From Zanthoxylum bungeanum (taxonomy: Eukaryota > Streptophyta > Magnoliopsida > Sapindales > Rutaceae), in the NCBI GenBank assembly GCA_019454045.1, contig SKCR01017980.1, forward strand, positions 62,001 through 126,000: 64,000 nt of DNA. The letters run 5' to 3'. The translations under genes and the position numbers were made by a program. The notes beneath the pieces were generated by a model. It ran no database searches. It saw nothing but the letters and a program-made list of their open reading frames with translations, and was not told the origin of the DNA. This document shows positions 61,401-64,000 of this stretch, one piece after another; positions within the stretch are counted from its first letter, which is position 1, and each line of letters opens with the position of its first letter.

Positions 61401-62244
61401 GCTGATGAGTAATCAATCCAGGGTCGATCCCAGTCATATCTTTGTGCGACCATGCGAATTGGCTGTGTCTTTTTTGTAAAAAATCAACCAAGTCTTCTCG
61501 TAGCTTGGGATCCAAGTTTGCTCCTACTTGCGTCTTGTGATCTGCACGTTCAGAATGAATTTGGACCTCATCAAGTTCTTCAATACTTGGGAGTGTCGGC
61601 TCCAAAGAATGAGGTCCGTTCTGTAGTTGTTGTGCGGAATGAATTTTGGCTTTCAATGTCGTCTGGTAGCATCCTCTTGAAGCGGCCATGTCTATTTTTA
61701 TCTCCTGAATCCCTCATTTTGTAGGAAACTTCAGAACTTGGTGATATGTGGATGAAACAGCTCTCATTTCGTGGATCCATGGTCTTCCAACGATAATATT
61801 GTAGGCTGAAGGACAGTCTAAGACTAGGAAAGTAGTCATCTTGTTGACCCCTCCTGCATAGACTGGAAAAGTTATTTCTCCTATGGTGAATTTCTGCTCA
61901 CCACTGAACCCAATTAACACCGTTGTTCGTCTGTTAACTTTCTCTAGTTTGGCTCCCATGTCCGCAAGAGCTGTAGCAAAGACGATGTTGGTTGAAGATC
62001 CTGTATCCACTAGTACCCGTTTGATCATAAAGTTGGCCACTTGTAAGGAGACCACCAAAGCATCATGATGTGGATTCATACTACCGGAATTACTGTCGTC
62101 TGGGAACTCCATGATCAGATTGGTAAACATCCTCTCCACGGACAATGTAGAATGAGGAATGTTCATCATGACTGCCATGGTATGTCGTTTGGCTGCTGAG
62201 TAGGAAACCCCACTGACCTCTGATCCCCCCGAAATAAAATTCAA
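58467..62244 (-). pseudogene. Tat pol polyprotein (protease, RT, dual RNase H, integrase), broken
   Basis: Protease at 62244-61714 has the VDTGSST active site and IIVGRPWIHEM. Reverse transcriptase at about 61400-60700 has KWRVCIDFTDINKACPKD, FMDAYSGYNQI, MPFGLKNAGATYQRM and the YIDDM catalytic box (about 60905). A degenerate gypsy RNase H follows (YYVSKALLDAESRYS). The second, archaeal-type RNase H at about 60060-59700 keeps the D-E-D-D set: VDGSS, NEAEYEAL, SDSQLI and SQADAL. Integrase has the zinc finger H...H...CEKC (59390-59270), the first Asp in WGMDIVGKLP, the second in VTDNGSQF (59030) and the Glu in NGQAES. Breaks: stop at 61714-61716 and frame shifts near 61390, 61130, 59035 and 58750. 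The 59024-61141 frame is the longest intact piece (705 residues). Confidence 0.92.
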
Positions 62245-63732
62245 TGTGTTGTCGATTGGTGGAGGTGGTATGAGAGCCTCTCATTGACATTCCCTTTCGT
62301 CTCTTCGGGCTAAGGTAGCTTTTCCTTTCTATGTAAGTAAATCCCTCAGAAATCCTTTGTTCAGTAGTTCCAGAACCTCTAACCTCAAAGCTACACATTC
62401 TGCTGTCGTATGGCCATAGTCCCGATGGAATTCGCATCATTTACTTGTGTCATTCTTCTTGGAACTTTATCTGTTTCGTGGGGGCCATCTCACCTCACTT
62501 CCCATCTTCTTGAGGACCGAAACCAATTCCACTGGGGAAACAGAATAGTTATAGTCTGGTAGCCTCGGTTTGTCTACTGGAGCTCTCTCTTGGGCTCTGT
62601 ATGGAAGATGTCGTCGGTCAAAATCTCTACGGAGGGGTTGATGCTCTTTTCTTTGATGATTCTTCTTGTCTGAAAGATGGCTAGGTATCATCTTTGAGAA
62701 TTCTTTATGTCGTTTGGAAGCATGGTGAATTATTTCATTTTGTAAGTTGGAGGAATTATCTTTCATTTTATTCCTCTTGTCTTCTTCCTACCTGGTTTCT
62801 ATTTGGGCTCGTGCCATGGCTTGGTCCATCGTGTAACATCGGAATTTGGTCAATTTTTTGTAGAGTCCACTCTCAGAGAGTAACCCATTTCTGAAAGCTT
62901 CTACAGCTGTTGGCTGATGAAGATCTGGAATAGTTATCCTTTCCTTGTTGAAGCGAGCCACGTAGCTTCGCAAGGATTCCCCCCTTCGTTGTTGGATAGC
63001 GCTGAGGTCGTCAGTAGTTCTCTCAAGCTTGCAAGAGCTTGCGAAATGTTCCACGAATTTATCTGCTAGCTGTTGATACGATTCAATGGATCTGTATGGA
63101 AGATTGATGAACCAAGTAAGGGCTGGACCTGCTAATGTTTCTCCAAATCCTCTGCACATACCAGCCTCCCATTGGTGAGGGGCCAGACCAGTCGACATCA
63201 TTTTGTATTTGTAGTGGATAACATGGTCATCCGGGTCAGTGGATCCATCATATAACTTCATATCTGGTGGGCTGAACTTCCGTGGCAGCTCGACAGATGT
63301 GATGGTCTCCAAAAATGGATTGTCAGAAACGGTTCATGCTCTGCTTTTTCTTATTGGCAGTTTCACTCCTGGTAGGCTGGACATAACTGCCTCTTTAAAC
63401 TCCATCATTTCCCTCCTCATGGTGGATGCAACCTGTTGTGCTTGGTCGATTGGGGAAATTGGTAGGTTCCTCTGGCCGCCACCATTTGAAGGATTATCAT
63501 CTGCCACTTCGTTGAATGCTCCCAATAGATTAGATGGAGTGGCATGGTTGTTGGGTTGATCTGGGATATTATGATGTTGAGATGTGGATGAGATTAACTA
63601 CAGCTGCTTTTGAAGGTTTATGTTGGAGTTTCGCATGGTTTGGTTTTCCTCTTCCAAAGCTTGCAATCTATCCTGGAGTATGGCTAGCTGTGATGCTACT
63701 GGATCCGGTGTTTGTTCGTTGATAGAAGCCAT
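62245..63732 (-). pseudogene. Tat gag, with in-frame stops
   Basis: The start MASINEQ (63732) lies about 60 bp inside the primer-binding site. The capsid/retrotrans_gag region at 63310-62790 has FSPPDMKLYDGSTDPDDHV, GFGETLAGPALTWFINLP, FVEHFASS and RRGESLRSYVARFN. A nucleocapsid-like knuckle CEFHRDYGHTTAEC lies near 62434-62393. The main frame is unbroken by shifts across most of its length but has stops near 63597, 63334, 62788, 62467, 62437, 62329 and 62281. Several are TGA or TAG where CGA, CAG or TGG would be plausible ancestors, as C-to-T decay of methylated DNA would give. Confidence 0.88.
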
Positions 63733-63791
63733 GATGATTGTGCTTTTGATTGTTATATGATGAGAGATCTTCACCTGCTATGAATCGCTAA

Positions 63792-63813
63792 GGCCCCACT
63801 GTGGGCGCCAAAT
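63792..63813 (-). other. primer-binding site of the Tat element
   Basis: Minus-strand TGGCGCCCACAGTGGGG begins three bases after the 5' LTR end. The equivalent site in the element at 27479 differs by one base in this stretch (CACCGTGGGG). The priming tRNA was not determined. Confidence 0.75.
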
Positions 63814-64000
63814 TGTGGATATTGGTTTTCGCCCGAGGTCCACAATCAGAATTTGTAGGTTGGGGGCACTAGCGATCCTGCAAGACAAAGTAGAATGAGC
63901 GGGAGTAAACTACCCACTGGTGTGGTGGGTGCCGGGAGCACTTCGACGCTCAAGTCAGTAGTATGAAATGAGCAATAAATAAGTAAAATGTGAAAGCAAG
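63814..64000 (-). repeat. 5' LTR of the Tat element (cut by window edge)
   Basis: Only 187 bp are present, starting TGTGGATATTGG. Against the 3' LTR (53025) about ten differences are visible by eye. Confidence 0.88.

Larger units (their letters stand above)
53025..64000 (-). mobile_element. Ty3/gypsy Tat-lineage retrotransposon, incomplete at window edge
   Basis: The 3' LTR is 53025-53723; the 5' LTR begins at 63814 and runs off the window. Reading right to left: primer-binding site (minus TGGCGCCCACAGTGGGG, 63792-63810), gag, protease, reverse transcriptase, RNase H, integrase, then a long 3' region with an antisense gene (56011-58207) and a tandem array (54080-55145). The candidate target duplication on the left is AATAT (53020-53024). 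A second RNase H domain, an antisense ORF and 3' tandem repeats together mark the Tat lineage. Gag-pol has many stops and frame breaks, and the overlapping LTR parts differ by roughly 5%, so it is older than the element at 27479. Confidence 0.92.

Noticed and set aside
58467..63732. Endogenous pararetrovirus
   Set aside because: Integrase, flanking LTRs, a primer-binding site and the domain order identify a Ty3/gypsy retrotransposon; no movement protein or virus coat gene is seen.

Overview
This is a window of plant nuclear DNA from a eudicot; the species cannot be named from the sequence. The evidence is AT-rich intergenic DNA, GT-AG introns, dense plant-type transposable elements, and five recognisable plant genes: cytosolic pyruvate kinase (-), SPT4 (-), ILP1/GCFC (+), alpha-galactosidase (+, broken) and a WDR26-like LisH-CTLH-WD40 protein (-). 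From memory, close homologues of all five lie in one short stretch of Arabidopsis chromosome 5 (around At5g08370 to At5g08570). The low-repeat part of the window therefore looks like an old conserved block that transposons have inflated.

Layout. 1-5090: gene-free, AT-rich, with diverged internal duplications, (TA)n tracts and a small hAT-like element. 5154-5331: SINE. 5557-8487: pyruvate kinase. 8870-9003: second SINE copy. 9654-10441: Mutator-like long-terminal-inverted-repeat element with a perfect 9-bp target duplication. 11452-13727: SPT4. 13728-15700: divergent intergenic region with a TTAGGG-type hexamer run and a third, decayed SINE. 15701-19913: ILP1.

20509-35587 was one alpha-galactosidase (GH27) gene. 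Its first exon is split by a probable 2.1-kb solo LTR (20622-27304), which itself holds a 4.6-kb hAT element (21992-26562). Its first intron holds a very young 5.4-kb non-autonomous Ty3/gypsy element (27479-32925). The gene also carries an in-frame stop and a frame break, so it is a pseudogene. 35993-39677: WDR26-like gene. 40769-41672: small hAT element. 42532-48921: large hAT element containing a 3' fragment of a Ty1/copia element. 49550-53000: repeat-derived DNA ending in a DUF1985-like pseudogene. 53025-64000+: a Tat-lineage Ty3/gypsy retrotransposon on the minus strand, running off the right edge.

The most interesting system is that last element. Opposite to its decayed gag-pol it carries an antisense gene (about 56011-58207, plus strand) with a putative gypsy-type transposase (Transposase_28-like) domain, spliceable introns and a coiled-coil tail. 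About 300 bp upstream are two inverted perfect matches to the plant E2F consensus, a TATA-like box and a 5' UTR intron. Its 3' non-coding region and that of the young non-autonomous element both carry tandem arrays built on the same GTCCCCGGTCGACTG core, so the two are related. No CRISPR array, tRNA, rRNA, organellar insert or viral pathogen sequence was seen.
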